DNA of 64,000 nt, from NCBI RefSeq assembly GCF_001021975.1, contig NZ_CP009928.1, positions 1,488,001 to 1,552,000 on the forward strand. The letters are read 5' to 3'. The position numbers and the translations under genes are program-made. The stretch is from Chryseobacterium gallinarum (GTDB taxonomy: Bacteria > Bacteroidota > Bacteroidia > Flavobacteriales > Weeksellaceae). Below are positions 9,064 through 15,435 of the stretch, piece after piece. Under the pieces are notes generated by a model. That model saw only the letters and a list, made by a program, of their open reading frames with translations. It was not told where the DNA came from and did not search any database. How positions within the stretch are numbered: position 1 is the stretch's first letter; every line of letters starts with the position of its first letter.

Positions 9064-9103
9064 AACGCCCCATAAGCTTGCCGTTGCAAGCTTATGGGGT
9101 GTT
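9064..9103 (-). terminator. Long-stem terminator downstream of the Lrp gene
   Basis: Perfect 14-bp arms CCCCATAAGCTTGC/GCAAGCTTATGGGG with loop CGTT, extendable to about 18 bp with one G-U pair. Its minus-strand tail is only GTTTAATAA, so it may work as a terminator or as an mRNA-end stabiliser between the Lrp and M36 genes. Confidence 0.6.
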
Positions 9104-9126
9104 CATATAGGAAGATAGTTTTATTG

Positions 9127-9585
9127 TTATGACTTGGGATTATTTTTGCCCAGTTCAACACAGTCCCTTTCTAAAGGAAAGGCCAGAATTCTAAAGGTAG
9201 AAGTATTCCCATGTTTGCTGAAGCGGGTAATGATTTCTTCCAGCTCGGAAACCTTTTTGGCTACCAAATGTACAATGAGGCAAAAATCTCCTGTGGATTT
9301 CATCACTTTAAGAATGCCGTTTATGTTTTCAATCTCCTTTAAAAAGGGAGGGATATCGCAATACGGAATATCAATTCCTATGATTACATTTTCGTTAAAC
9401 CCTAGCTGTTCATAATCCAGATTAACAGTAAATGATTTTATAACCCTGGCTTCTTCCATCTTCCGGATTCTTTCTGCCACGGCAGGAGCAGTGAGACCAA
9501 TTTTTCTTCCAATATCTGTGTTAGATAATCGGGAATTCTTCTGCAGTTCATTTAAAATGGCATAATGTAATTGATCTAGCTGCAT
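9127..9585 (-). CDS. Lrp/AsnC family transcriptional regulator
   Basis: 152 residues, standard for the family. N-terminal HTH at about 5-60 (LDQLHYAILNELQKNSR, then DIGRKIGLTAPAVAERIRKM) and C-terminal RAM/AsnC ligand domain at about 65-145. Such proteins form dimers and octamers and sense amino acids. It is divergent from an EamA-type exporter with 99 bases between them, the classic arrangement for an Lrp protein controlling an amino acid exporter (compare LysR or Lrp with their exporters). A symmetric 6-bp inverted repeat lies in the shared gap. Confidence 0.9.
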   Translation of the reverse strand: MQLDQLHYAILNELQKNSRLSNTDIGRKIGLTAPAVAERIRKMEEARVIKSFTVNLDYEQLGFNENVIIGIDIPYCDIPPFLKEIENINGILKVMKSTGDFCLIVHLVAKKVSELEEIITRFSKHGNTSTFRILAFPLERDCVELGKNNPKS

Positions 9586-9628
9586 AATTATTTAGAAATG
9601 AAAGTTTTTTTATTTAAATCTTTAGTTA

Positions 9629-9636
9629 CAAAAGTA
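9629..9636 (-). promoter_or_regulatory. -7 box TACTTTTG of the Lrp gene
   Basis: An exact TAnnTTTG match on the minus strand, 44 bases before the Lrp start. No TTG at the ideal -33 distance. Confidence 0.4.
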
Positions 9637-9647
9637 ATGGGTTTTCT

Positions 9648-9665
9648 GCAAATACGGAGATTTGC
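9648..9665. promoter_or_regulatory. Candidate Lrp operator between divergent genes
   Basis: GCAAAT-acggag-ATTTGC is a perfect 6-bp inverted repeat with a 6-base spacer, lying just upstream of the Lrp -7 box and 20 bases before the EamA start. Its position suits autoregulation and control of the exporter. The motif itself is not proven. Confidence 0.35.
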
Positions 9666-9684
9666 AATATAAAAAAACAATCTG

Positions 9685-10566
9685 ATGAAATCTAATATCA
9701 ATATAATTTTGGCCTTTTTAGCGGTCATGAGCCTGGCTACCGGCGGAATTTTTGTAAAACTGAGCAGTTTACCTCCCATCAATACAGCTTTATACAGGAT
9801 TTTATTTTCATTGGTTTTTCTGTTTCCATTTGTTTATAAGAAGATACGGGCTATTGATAAAAAATCATGGGTTATCATTTTGTTCAGCGGAATTTTCCTG
9901 GCGATAGATCTTATTCTCTGGAATACTTCTTTCCATTATACATCCGTAGCCAATGCCAATCTCTTCGTCAATCTGGTTCCTTTTACTACCGTTCCGTTAT
10001 CTTATTTCTTATTTAAAGAAAAACCGGGAAAAAATTTCCTGATAGGTTTATCCGTTTCTGTCATAGGGATTATGGTCCTGATGTGGGGAAAGTTTAATAT
10101 TTCCGGAAATGGCAGCTATAAAGGGGATCTTTTAGCTTTTTTAGCATCTGTTTTTTACGGATTATTCCTGCTAAGTGTGTATAAGGTAAGAGCAAAGGCA
10201 GATGCTGCTACTATTATGTTTATCAGCGGATTGGGATCTATTCCGGTATTGTTTCTTACGGCGGGAGTAACAGAAGGGATTATGATTCCACAGACTTCGA
10301 GGGAAATAGGGATTTTATTAGGACTTGCATTATGTTCTCAAATATTGGGACAGGGGTTGTTAAGCTACTGTTTAGGGAAAATAAGCATTCTTCTTTCTTC
10401 AGTTATCATTCTCAGCCAGCCTGTATTTGCTGCCATCTATGCCTACTTTCTTTTCTCTGAAATATTGACAATTAAAGAAATCCTGGGAATTATTATCATC
10501 CTGACCGGTGTATACTATGCCAAAAAGCAGCCTGAACCATCTGTTACATCATGTCCACAAGTATGA
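9685..10566 (+). CDS. EamA/DMT family transporter
   Basis: 293 residues with ten predicted membrane segments in two EamA repeats (about 5-135 and 150-285). Typical features are the early GGIFVKL, the repeat-1 end YTSVANANLFVNLVP and the repeat-2 end SQPVFAAIYAYFLFSE. DMT exporters move amino acids or other metabolites out of the cytoplasm by proton exchange. The divergent Lrp-type regulator makes an amino acid exporter the best guess, but the substrate cannot be read from sequence. It ends before a strong bidirectional terminator. Confidence 0.9.
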   Translation: MKSNINIILAFLAVMSLATGGIFVKLSSLPPINTALYRILFSLVFLFPFVYKKIRAIDKKSWVIILFSGIFLAIDLILWNTSFHYTSVANANLFVNLVPFTTVPLSYFLFKEKPGKNFLIGLSVSVIGIMVLMWGKFNISGNGSYKGDLLAFLASVFYGLFLLSVYKVRAKADAATIMFISGLGSIPVLFLTAGVTEGIMIPQTSREIGILLGLALCSQILGQGLLSYCLGKISILLSSVIILSQPVFAAIYAYFLFSEILTIKEILGIIIILTGVYYAKKQPEPSVTSCPQV

Positions 10567-10623
10567 TAAAGTAAGAAAAAACACAAATTCAATATAGGAA
10601 GCTTATTATTTTATTTAAGCTGA

Positions 10624-10652
10624 AAAGAGAGACCTTTCCCTGGTCTCTCTTT
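10624..10652. terminator. Bidirectional terminator
   Basis: Perfect 11-bp arms AAAGAGAGACC/GGTCTCTCTTT with loop TTTCCCT, between the EamA gene and the end of the RNA-repair operon. T-rich on both flanks. Confidence 0.8.
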
Positions 10653-10695
10653 ATGTACAATATACAATCTATGGATAACCAGCAGTTCTATACGG

Positions 10696-11211
10696 TTATT
10701 CAGCTACTTCTTCTTTTTTGCTTTCAGGCATTTTGTCGTGAATAAGTTTTTCCCTGTCCTCCAGGATATCCATCATGTTTCTGCAATAGCTGAATTTTCT
10801 GGCTTCCCTGATCTGTTCCAATGCAGTATCATAATCTCCTTTCCGTTCAAACAAAAGAGATTTCCCCAAAAGAATTTCTGCCTTGTCGATACCTTTCATC
10901 TTCAAAGCATAATTGATAAGTCTTTCGGCTTCCTCGTAATCTTCATTACTTAAAAGGCATTCAATGTAATATTTAGGAGTATTCACGTTTCCTATATTGC
11001 TTTGCATTGCTTCTTCGAAGTATTTTTTTGCTGTTTCATAATCTTTCAGGACCTCTGAATGTATCCTACCCATCAGACACAAGCTATCTGCATCCTCTGG
11101 TTCATAGGAAAGGGCATAATTCAGGGCGTCCAGGCAATCGGACATATTATAAGGAAAGTGATCCAACGCTTCAAAATAGTATTTATTTTTAGTTAAGGTC
11201 ATTGCTATCAT
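10696..11211 (-). CDS. Tetratricopeptide repeat protein, last gene of the RNA-repair operon
   Basis: 171 residues (ATG at 11211; MTLTKNK at 11202 is an alternative start). No signal peptide or membrane segment, so cytoplasmic. About three to four TPR-like helical repeats: DCLDALNYALSYEPEDADSL, DYETAKKYFEEAMQ, DYEEAERLINYALKM, DYDTALEQIREARKF. The 5' end overlaps prfH by 23 bases (or 14 with the later start), so it is translationally coupled to the repair genes. TPR proteins are binding scaffolds; here a role in handling ribosomes or RNA-repair partners is inference from position. It is not part of the described PrfH/RtcB pair as far as I know. Confidence 0.8.
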   Translation of the reverse strand: MIAMTLTKNKYYFEALDHFPYNMSDCLDALNYALSYEPEDADSLCLMGRIHSEVLKDYETAKKYFEEAMQSNIGNVNTPKYYIECLLSNEDYEEAERLINYALKMKGIDKAEILLGKSLLFERKGDYDTALEQIREARKFSYCRNMMDILEDREKLIHDKMPESKKEEVAE

Positions 11212-11887
11212 TTTTTAATTCATGTTTAAGGATATTCCTTTGCTTTTTATAGGACTTATCCTGATAATTATTTTTAAAATCTGTTCCGGAAAATGTACGT
11301 ACCGGGTTTCCACGCTGTACCTGCAGATGATTATTCCATGTTTCCTGCATTTTCTTTTCCAATTGCTGAATATGAAGTCCCATAACCTTTTCTTTTAACC
11401 TTATCACCGACAGTTTCTTATTCTCTAATTGTGAGCGTGTATACTGCACAAATACAGACAGGCCTGTAGGAAGGTGTGTGGCACGGACTGCCGTATTTAC
11501 TTTGTTCACATTCTGTCCTCCACTTCCCTGACTTCTTGTTGTCTGAAACCGGATATCTTTTTCATCAAACCGAACAGCATCTTCTATTTTCAGCTCAAAA
11601 ATTCCTATAAACCAGTTACTTCTCTTATGCAGCTTTCTGAACATACTTTTCCCTGTCCAGCAAATACTTCCTACCCAGCTTTTAAGAAATTCAGCTGTAT
11701 CTTTTCCTTTTAAAAGCAAGGTTATGGATTTCAATGCCAGGTTTTCATCACCGTTTTCACGGTGAATGATTTCATATTCTATTTTATTTTGTTTTACTTC
11801 TTCTAAAAAGGTTTTCAAAACCTTGGCGACCACCCACTGACATTCCAGGGGGCCTCTTCCGGAAGTGATCTGTATTAATTTTTCCAT
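11189..11887 (-). CDS. prfH: Peptide chain release factor-like protein PrfH
   Basis: 232 residues from the ATG at 11887, which sits 2 bases after the upstream stop; an in-frame extension to 11977 runs back through the neighbour and is rejected. N-terminal MEKLIQITSGRGPLECQW resembles E. coli PrfH (LQLSSAQGPEEC). The catalytic GGQ is at about 121-123 within [18 protein letters not shown], followed by SQLENKKLSVIRLKEK and the PrfH-type end RGNPVRTFSG. It lacks the stop-codon-reading domain of RF1/RF2. Published work on E. coli shows PrfH releases peptides from ribosomes cleaved in the 16S decoding centre so that RtcB can reseal them; the adjacent rtcB fits this. Confidence 0.93.
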   Translation of the reverse strand: MEKLIQITSGRGPLECQWVVAKVLKTFLEEVKQNKIEYEIIHRENGDENLALKSITLLLKGKDTAEFLKSWVGSICWTGKSMFRKLHKRSNWFIGIFELKIEDAVRFDEKDIRFQTTRSQGSGGQNVNKVNTAVRATHLPTGLSVFVQYTRSQLENKKLSVIRLKEKVMGLHIQQLEKKMQETWNNHLQVQRGNPVRTFSGTDFKNNYQDKSYKKQRNILKHELKNDSNDLN

Positions 11888-11889
11888 TA

Positions 11890-12435
11890 CTATTGGGGTA
11901 TTTTGCTCAATAAGGGATTTCCTACCGGATCTATACCCTTTTGTAATAATTCTTTTGCAGCCATTACTGCCCAACATTTGTCGCTGGAATGAATATTTCT
12001 GTAAAATGAAAGCAGAATATCCGGCCTTACCACAGTAAACCCATTGGCTTCAATAGTCTCGAGATCATTTCTTTCAAAGAAATCAATAGTAATCCTGTGA
12101 AATTTTCCTTCTTCCAGTTCCACTGTTTTCTCATACCTCCTGAAGTTTTCGTCACCCGGAAGGTGGTCATAGCGGGTCCAGACTTTCCGGAATCCTTGCT
12201 GCTGAAGGATCATAACCGTTTCAGCTACATTTTCTTTCTTTACAAAAACATCAATATCTTTATGATCATGAGCATGTTTATACTCGGTATGTCCGGGCTC
12301 TGACATACAATGCCATGCCCAGCCTCCTGATATAATAACTTTCTCTTTTAATTGTTCTAAAATTTCAAGCCCGGACCGGATTCTGAATTCCGGCCAGACT
12401 TCTCCATATCTCTTTGTATTATGAGGTGCTCCCAT
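11890..12435 (-). CDS. Nucleotidyltransferase-fold protein between rtcB and prfH
   Basis: 181 residues, cytoplasmic. The Pol-beta superfamily pattern is visible: SGGWAW at about 36-41, then KDIDVFV at about 59-65 supplying two metal-binding Asp residues, and a third Asp in HRITIDFFE at about 111. This layout resembles aminoglycoside nucleotidyltransferase-like (MNT/ANT) proteins. It starts 27 bases after rtcB and ends 2 bases before prfH, so it is embedded in the repair operon. Possible roles, all inference: editing or extending broken RNA ends, repairing a tRNA 3' end, or modifying a partner protein. An antibiotic-modifying role cannot be excluded. Confidence 0.75.
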   Translation of the reverse strand: MGAPHNTKRYGEVWPEFRIRSGLEILEQLKEKVIISGGWAWHCMSEPGHTEYKHAHDHKDIDVFVKKENVAETVMILQQQGFRKVWTRYDHLPGDENFRRYEKTVELEEGKFHRITIDFFERNDLETIEANGFTVVRPDILLSFYRNIHSSDKCWAVMAAKELLQKGIDPVGNPLLSKIPQ

Positions 12436-12462
12436 TGTTTTGTTTTCTTTAATTGAGACTGA

Positions 12463-13854
12463 CTACCTGTCCATTCTCACAATTCTTGGCTGAAATGTTC
12501 CCAATATATCCACCAATTCACTTTGGGCATTCATGACTTCGTAAATATCTTTATAAGCCATTGGTGCTTCCTCAGCGTTTCCGCCTATCAGTGTAACATT
12601 TTTCAGCTTTAATTCTTTTTTGATATCATTCTGGGTGAAAAGGCTTCTGCATTCTCCTCTTGAATGGGACCTTCCGGCACCATGTGAAGCAGATTTAAGA
12701 GAATCCGGGTTTCCTTTTCCACGGACGATAAATCCTTTAGCGGTCATAGACCCCGGGATCATTCCCAGTTCATTTTCATCAGCCGGAGTTGCTCCTTTTC
12801 TGTGAACAATCACTTCTTTTCCGTTGTGAACTTCTTTCCATGCAAAATTGTGATGATTTTCAATTCTTGCTTTCACTCTTCCTCCTACAGCTTTTATTAA
12901 TCTCCTGTGAATATCATTATGGCACGCTGATGCATAATCTCCTGCGAGCGTCATTGCCGTCCAGTATTCTAACCCCATATGGGAACTTAAATCCAGCCAG
13001 GCAAACTGCTGAGCTTCTTTGGGAAGGGGACACTGATCTGCCGCTACCCTGGAATAATACTGGGCAATTTCTGCCCCTAATCCTCTTGAGCCACTATGCG
13101 ACAAAATACCCAGGTACTTTCCTGCAGGCAGCCCTATCTGTTCATCGACTTCCGTGATTTCCACTTCCCCGAATTCTACAAAATGGTTTCCGCCGCCTGA
13201 TGTTCCCATCTGTTTAACAGCTTTTCCTTTTAGTCTTCTTAAAATCGGGATCAGATCAAATGTATCCCTCTCAAAAATTTCATGATCTACATGAGATTTA
13301 TGGGTTTCATACATCCCGAATTTGGTGTGTTCAGCAAGGGCTTTTTCATATTTATCTCTCGCTCCGTCCAGATATGAAACAGGCGTATCCAGAATACTCA
13401 GGCTCATTCTACAGCCAATATCCATTCCTACTCCGTACGGAATCACTGCATTTTCTACAGCGAGAACACCTCCAATCGGAAGACCATAGCCACTGTGGGC
13501 ATCTGGCATTAAAGCTCCCTGAACTGATATTGGAAGTTTCAGTGCTGTGTACAGCTGGTTTTTTGCCTCTTCCGAAATAGTATTTCCAAAAACCTGAAAA
13601 GAAGCACGCTGTGCATTTAGCATTCTTTTTTCCGTTTTCTTCGATGAAAGCAGTGTTTCTGCAATCTGGCCAAAAGTCAGATCTTTTTCAAAGTTTTCCG
13701 GGTTCAGCAAAATTTCTTTCAAAAGCGATTTCACATACTGGATATTTTTGGTGGCAAAATTTCTCTTCATCACTTCCAAGGCGACATTGACGCTTTGGTT
13801 ATTTGGATATCCGAGTTTTAATATATCTTTTCCTTTTAGTTTTAAATTTCCCAT
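12463..13854 (-). CDS. rtcB: RtcB family RNA ligase (PrfH-associated)
   Basis: 463 residues from MGNLKLKGKDILKLG. The AGGAAA Shine-Dalgarno-like sequence just upstream supports this start; the 30 extra codons up to 13944 read through folded leader sequence and are rejected. Active-site features: GMDIGCRMSL with the metal-binding Cys (about 150), GGGNHFVEF, SHSGSRGLG, and SASHGAGR with the His that becomes guanylylated (about 395). RtcB joins 2',3'-cyclic phosphate or 3'-phosphate ends to 5'-OH ends using GTP and Mn2+. It is first in a four-gene operon ending with prfH and a TPR gene, which points to rRNA repair rather than tRNA splicing. Confidence 0.95.
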   Translation of the reverse strand: MGNLKLKGKDILKLGYPNNQSVNVALEVMKRNFATKNIQYVKSLLKEILLNPENFEKDLTFGQIAETLLSSKKTEKRMLNAQRASFQVFGNTISEEAKNQLYTALKLPISVQGALMPDAHSGYGLPIGGVLAVENAVIPYGVGMDIGCRMSLSILDTPVSYLDGARDKYEKALAEHTKFGMYETHKSHVDHEIFERDTFDLIPILRRLKGKAVKQMGTSGGGNHFVEFGEVEITEVDEQIGLPAGKYLGILSHSGSRGLGAEIAQYYSRVAADQCPLPKEAQQFAWLDLSSHMGLEYWTAMTLAGDYASACHNDIHRRLIKAVGGRVKARIENHHNFAWKEVHNGKEVIVHRKGATPADENELGMIPGSMTAKGFIVRGKGNPDSLKSASHGAGRSHSRGECRSLFTQNDIKKELKLKNVTLIGGNAEEAPMAYKDIYEVMNAQSELVDILGTFQPRIVRMDR

Positions 13855-13878
13855 TGTTTCCTTTTTTACATTATTTGG

Positions 13879-14037
13879 GCTTCTACGTCCTGAAAGCTTT
13901 CTGCAATCTCTCGCAGATATGGTGCAGGTAACGCATAAATGCATGTATACCTGTACGGCAATATTCTTATTGCTTCAAGAAATATTGCTTGAAAATCCAC
14001 GGAATATTTATTTTATAATCAAAATTCATTATTCCGT
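13879..14037 (-). ncRNA. Structured leader or noncoding RNA upstream of rtcB (candidate)
   Basis: Read on the minus strand toward rtcB, five stem-loops follow one another: (1) arms 14030-14037/13999-14006, ACGGAATA with TATTCCGT, inner ATTTT/AAAAT; (2) 13981-13988/13958-13965, GCAATATT with AATATTGC plus an inner 3-4 bp; (3) 13948-13953/13925-13930, CAGGTA with TACCTG, inner AUGCA/UGCGU; (4) 13913-13917/13900-13904, TCTGC with GCAGA; (5) 13892-13897/13879-13883, GCTTTC with GAAGC. The array ends 25 bases before the rtcB ATG. It could be a 5' leader that senses RNA damage, a Y-RNA-like or tRNA-like decoy, or an RtcB substrate. It matches no riboswitch I know. Confidence 0.5.
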
Positions 14038-14075
14038 TGATATTTTCTTGTTTATTACATCTTTTTAATCGTTCT

Positions 14076-14105
14076 TTCTGCTTCTGCCTTTCATACGAAG
14101 CAGAA
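14076..14105. repeat. Inverted repeat, 9-bp arms
   Basis: TTCTGCTTC and GAAGCAGAA are perfectly complementary with a 12-base spacer. It lies about 220 bases upstream of rtcB, in the 671-base gene-free stretch 13855-14525. It could be an operator or a hairpin at the start of the rtcB transcript. Confidence 0.4.
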
Positions 14106-14161
14106 TGATCATTTTTCAGATATAGGGTATATACAAATTCAATATTCCGGATGTATTACTT

Positions 14162-14191
14162 TTCATTCAACTAAAACATTAGTTGAATGAA
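14162..14191. repeat. Perfect 13-bp inverted repeat
   Basis: TTCATTCAACTAA and TTAGTTGAATGAA flank the 4-base spacer AACA. The core TTCAACTAA/TTAGTTGAA looks like an operator for a winged-helix (MarR-like) dimer, but no such regulator gene is nearby. It is located between the small-RNA terminator and the rtcB leader, where it could control rtcB transcription. Confidence 0.45.
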
Positions 14192-14293
14192 TTAATAATG
14201 ATGAAATCCATGAATTTTTGAATTGTAAAATTCTATGATCTGATCCTTTATGACACTAAAGATTCGGGAAACTTAGTTTGAAATATTGCGCAA

Positions 14294-14324
14294 TAAAAAA
14301 CCCGAAATCTCTACGACTTCGGGT
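14294..14324 (-). terminator. Intrinsic terminator of the small-RNA unit
   Basis: On the minus strand ACCCGAA and TTCGGGT form a 7-bp stem with an 11-base loop, followed at once by TTTTTTATTG. No annotated minus-strand gene lies just upstream, so it ends a noncoding or very short coding transcript. Confidence 0.8.
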
Positions 14325-14466
14325 GTTGATATTTCATTGTACTGTTATTCTATGAGTGTACCAAACCACGAAGCCTTACCACCATAAGGGGTAATCCAAC
14401 TGTAGAATTCTGTTTTGTTCTGAACATTGCTTCGTTGTTTTTAAATGGTTAAACTTTGATTTACAG
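14294..14466 (-). ncRNA. Candidate small RNA or leader-peptide transcript (about 170 nt)
   Basis: The segment lies between an ideal promoter (14470-14499) and an intrinsic terminator (14294-14324), both on the minus strand. It contains a 25-codon ORF starting ATG at 14427 and ending TAG at 14350 (begins MFRTKQNSTVG) and, in another frame, 31 open codons (14348-14440, stop 14345-14347) without a usual start but with a protein-like, Trp-containing reading (FYSWITPYGGKASWFG). Local pairings TTACC/GGTAA and CCTTA/TAAGG are mutually exclusive around 14370-14400. It may be a regulatory sRNA, an attenuator leader or a tiny-protein mRNA. Not a family I can name. Confidence 0.55.
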
Positions 14467-14469
14467 GTG

Positions 14470-14499
14470 CAAATATAGAATTATTTTTTCAATCTCCAA
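14470..14499 (-). promoter_or_regulatory. Bacteroidota promoter TTG-N19-TATATTTG
   Basis: Minus-strand -33 box TTG at 14497-14499 and -7 box TATATTTG at 14470-14477 with exactly 19 bases between, the consensus for the major Bacteroidota sigma factor. Predicted transcription start is near 14466. Confidence 0.75.
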
Positions 14500-14525
14500 T
14501 TCTTTTTAAATCTTATTTTTGTACT

Positions 14526-15386
14526 ATGAAGAGTATACATAAAATTTTATTGGGCTTACTTCCACTGATTTTTGTTGGATGTAAGAAAGAAACTCCGGCA
14601 AAAGAAGAAGAAAAAATAAAGGTAACGGAAAAGGGCTGTTTTTCACCTTATTTTATGAAAAAGATTCTTAATTTACAGGAAATGAAGAGTCAGGCCAGAG
14701 TCCTTGATTCATTGACGAAAGGAAAGGGAAGCATTGGCTTTGTGGTAGACAGCTCAAAGGCTCACAATATCTGGAACTATTCTATTTCTGCGGGCTATAA
14801 CGGCCCGGATCGTTTTGAAACCTATCATGTCTTCCATGCGTCAAGTGATCAGTGTAATACCTTAAAAATCCAGGAACCTGTTTCCGGAGAATATATTTCT
14901 ATAGAGGAATGGAGAAAACGTAAAAGCGAGCCTTCTAAAATGGAATCTCTTCTGAAGCCCGGAAATTATAGTTTACCTCTTAAAAGCCTGCCACAAGCAG
15001 AAGTAAAATTCCAGAAAACAGATTTTTTGATAAAGGGTTCTCAGGAATACAGCTGCGGCAATCCTATATTCCGGTATTTCCCTTTAACCCGTTATAAAAA
15101 TATTGAACTAATTCTTGTACCGATGGATTGCGGAGATTTTGAATACCGGTACTATCTCCTTACGGTACATGAAAACAAAATAGCCGGAGAGGCTTATGTG
15201 GAAGGCGTGTGGTTTGATCCCGGAAAAGATGACCAACTGGAAGAAGTCAGCAGCTATGAGATCAGTAAAAACGGTAAGATCACGGTAAAAACGGACCATA
15301 CTTCCGATGGAAAGACTCAAAAAACCACCTATACGAATTATCAGATCATGGATGACGGTAAAATAAAGCACCTGTCTGACATATAA
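14526..15386 (+). CDS. Hypothetical lipoprotein
   Basis: 286 residues. Signal MKSIHKILLGLLPLIFVGC with lipobox (FVGC), then a Lys/Glu-rich tether (KKETPAKEEEKIK). The rest is mixed alpha/beta with no motif I recognise. Conserved-looking points include HVFHASSDQCNTLKI and SCGNPIFRYFPL. Because it carries Cys residues in the mature part it is probably periplasmic or surface exposed. A -7 box TATTTTTG ends at 14521, only four bases before the ATG, so the mRNA may be nearly leaderless. It shares a bidirectional terminator with the mutase gene. Confidence 0.7.
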   Translation: MKSIHKILLGLLPLIFVGCKKETPAKEEEKIKVTEKGCFSPYFMKKILNLQEMKSQARVLDSLTKGKGSIGFVVDSSKAHNIWNYSISAGYNGPDRFETYHVFHASSDQCNTLKIQEPVSGEYISIEEWRKRKSEPSKMESLLKPGNYSLPLKSLPQAEVKFQKTDFLIKGSQEYSCGNPIFRYFPLTRYKNIELILVPMDCGDFEYRYYLLTVHENKIAGEAYVEGVWFDPGKDDQLEEVSSYEISKNGKITVKTDHTSDGKTQKTTYTNYQIMDDGKIKHLSDI

Positions 15387-15422
15387 AATAAAGGCTGTTT
15401 CTTTTGGGAACAGCCTTTATTT
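15386..15422. terminator. Bidirectional terminator
   Basis: Perfect 14-bp arms AAATAAAGGCTGTT/AACAGCCTTTATTT with a 9-base loop, starting in the lipoprotein stop codon and serving the convergent mutase gene. Confidence 0.85.
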
Positions 15423-15435
15423 GTATTTTTAAATT

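Noticed and set aside
11888..11977. Longer PrfH start inside the nucleotidyltransferase gene
   Set aside because: The extension matches no PrfH N-terminus. The ATG at 11887, 2 bases after the preceding stop, gives the family start.
13855..13944. In-frame N-terminal extension of RtcB by 30 codons
   Set aside because: It reads through the folded leader. The family start is MGNLK..., and a good ribosome-binding sequence (AAAAAAGGAAACA) lies just before the ATG at 13854.
14284..14295. 12-bp palindrome TATTGCGCAATA next to the small-RNA terminator
   Set aside because: It directly follows the terminator tail, is short and easily arises by chance. No regulator or gene relation is visible.
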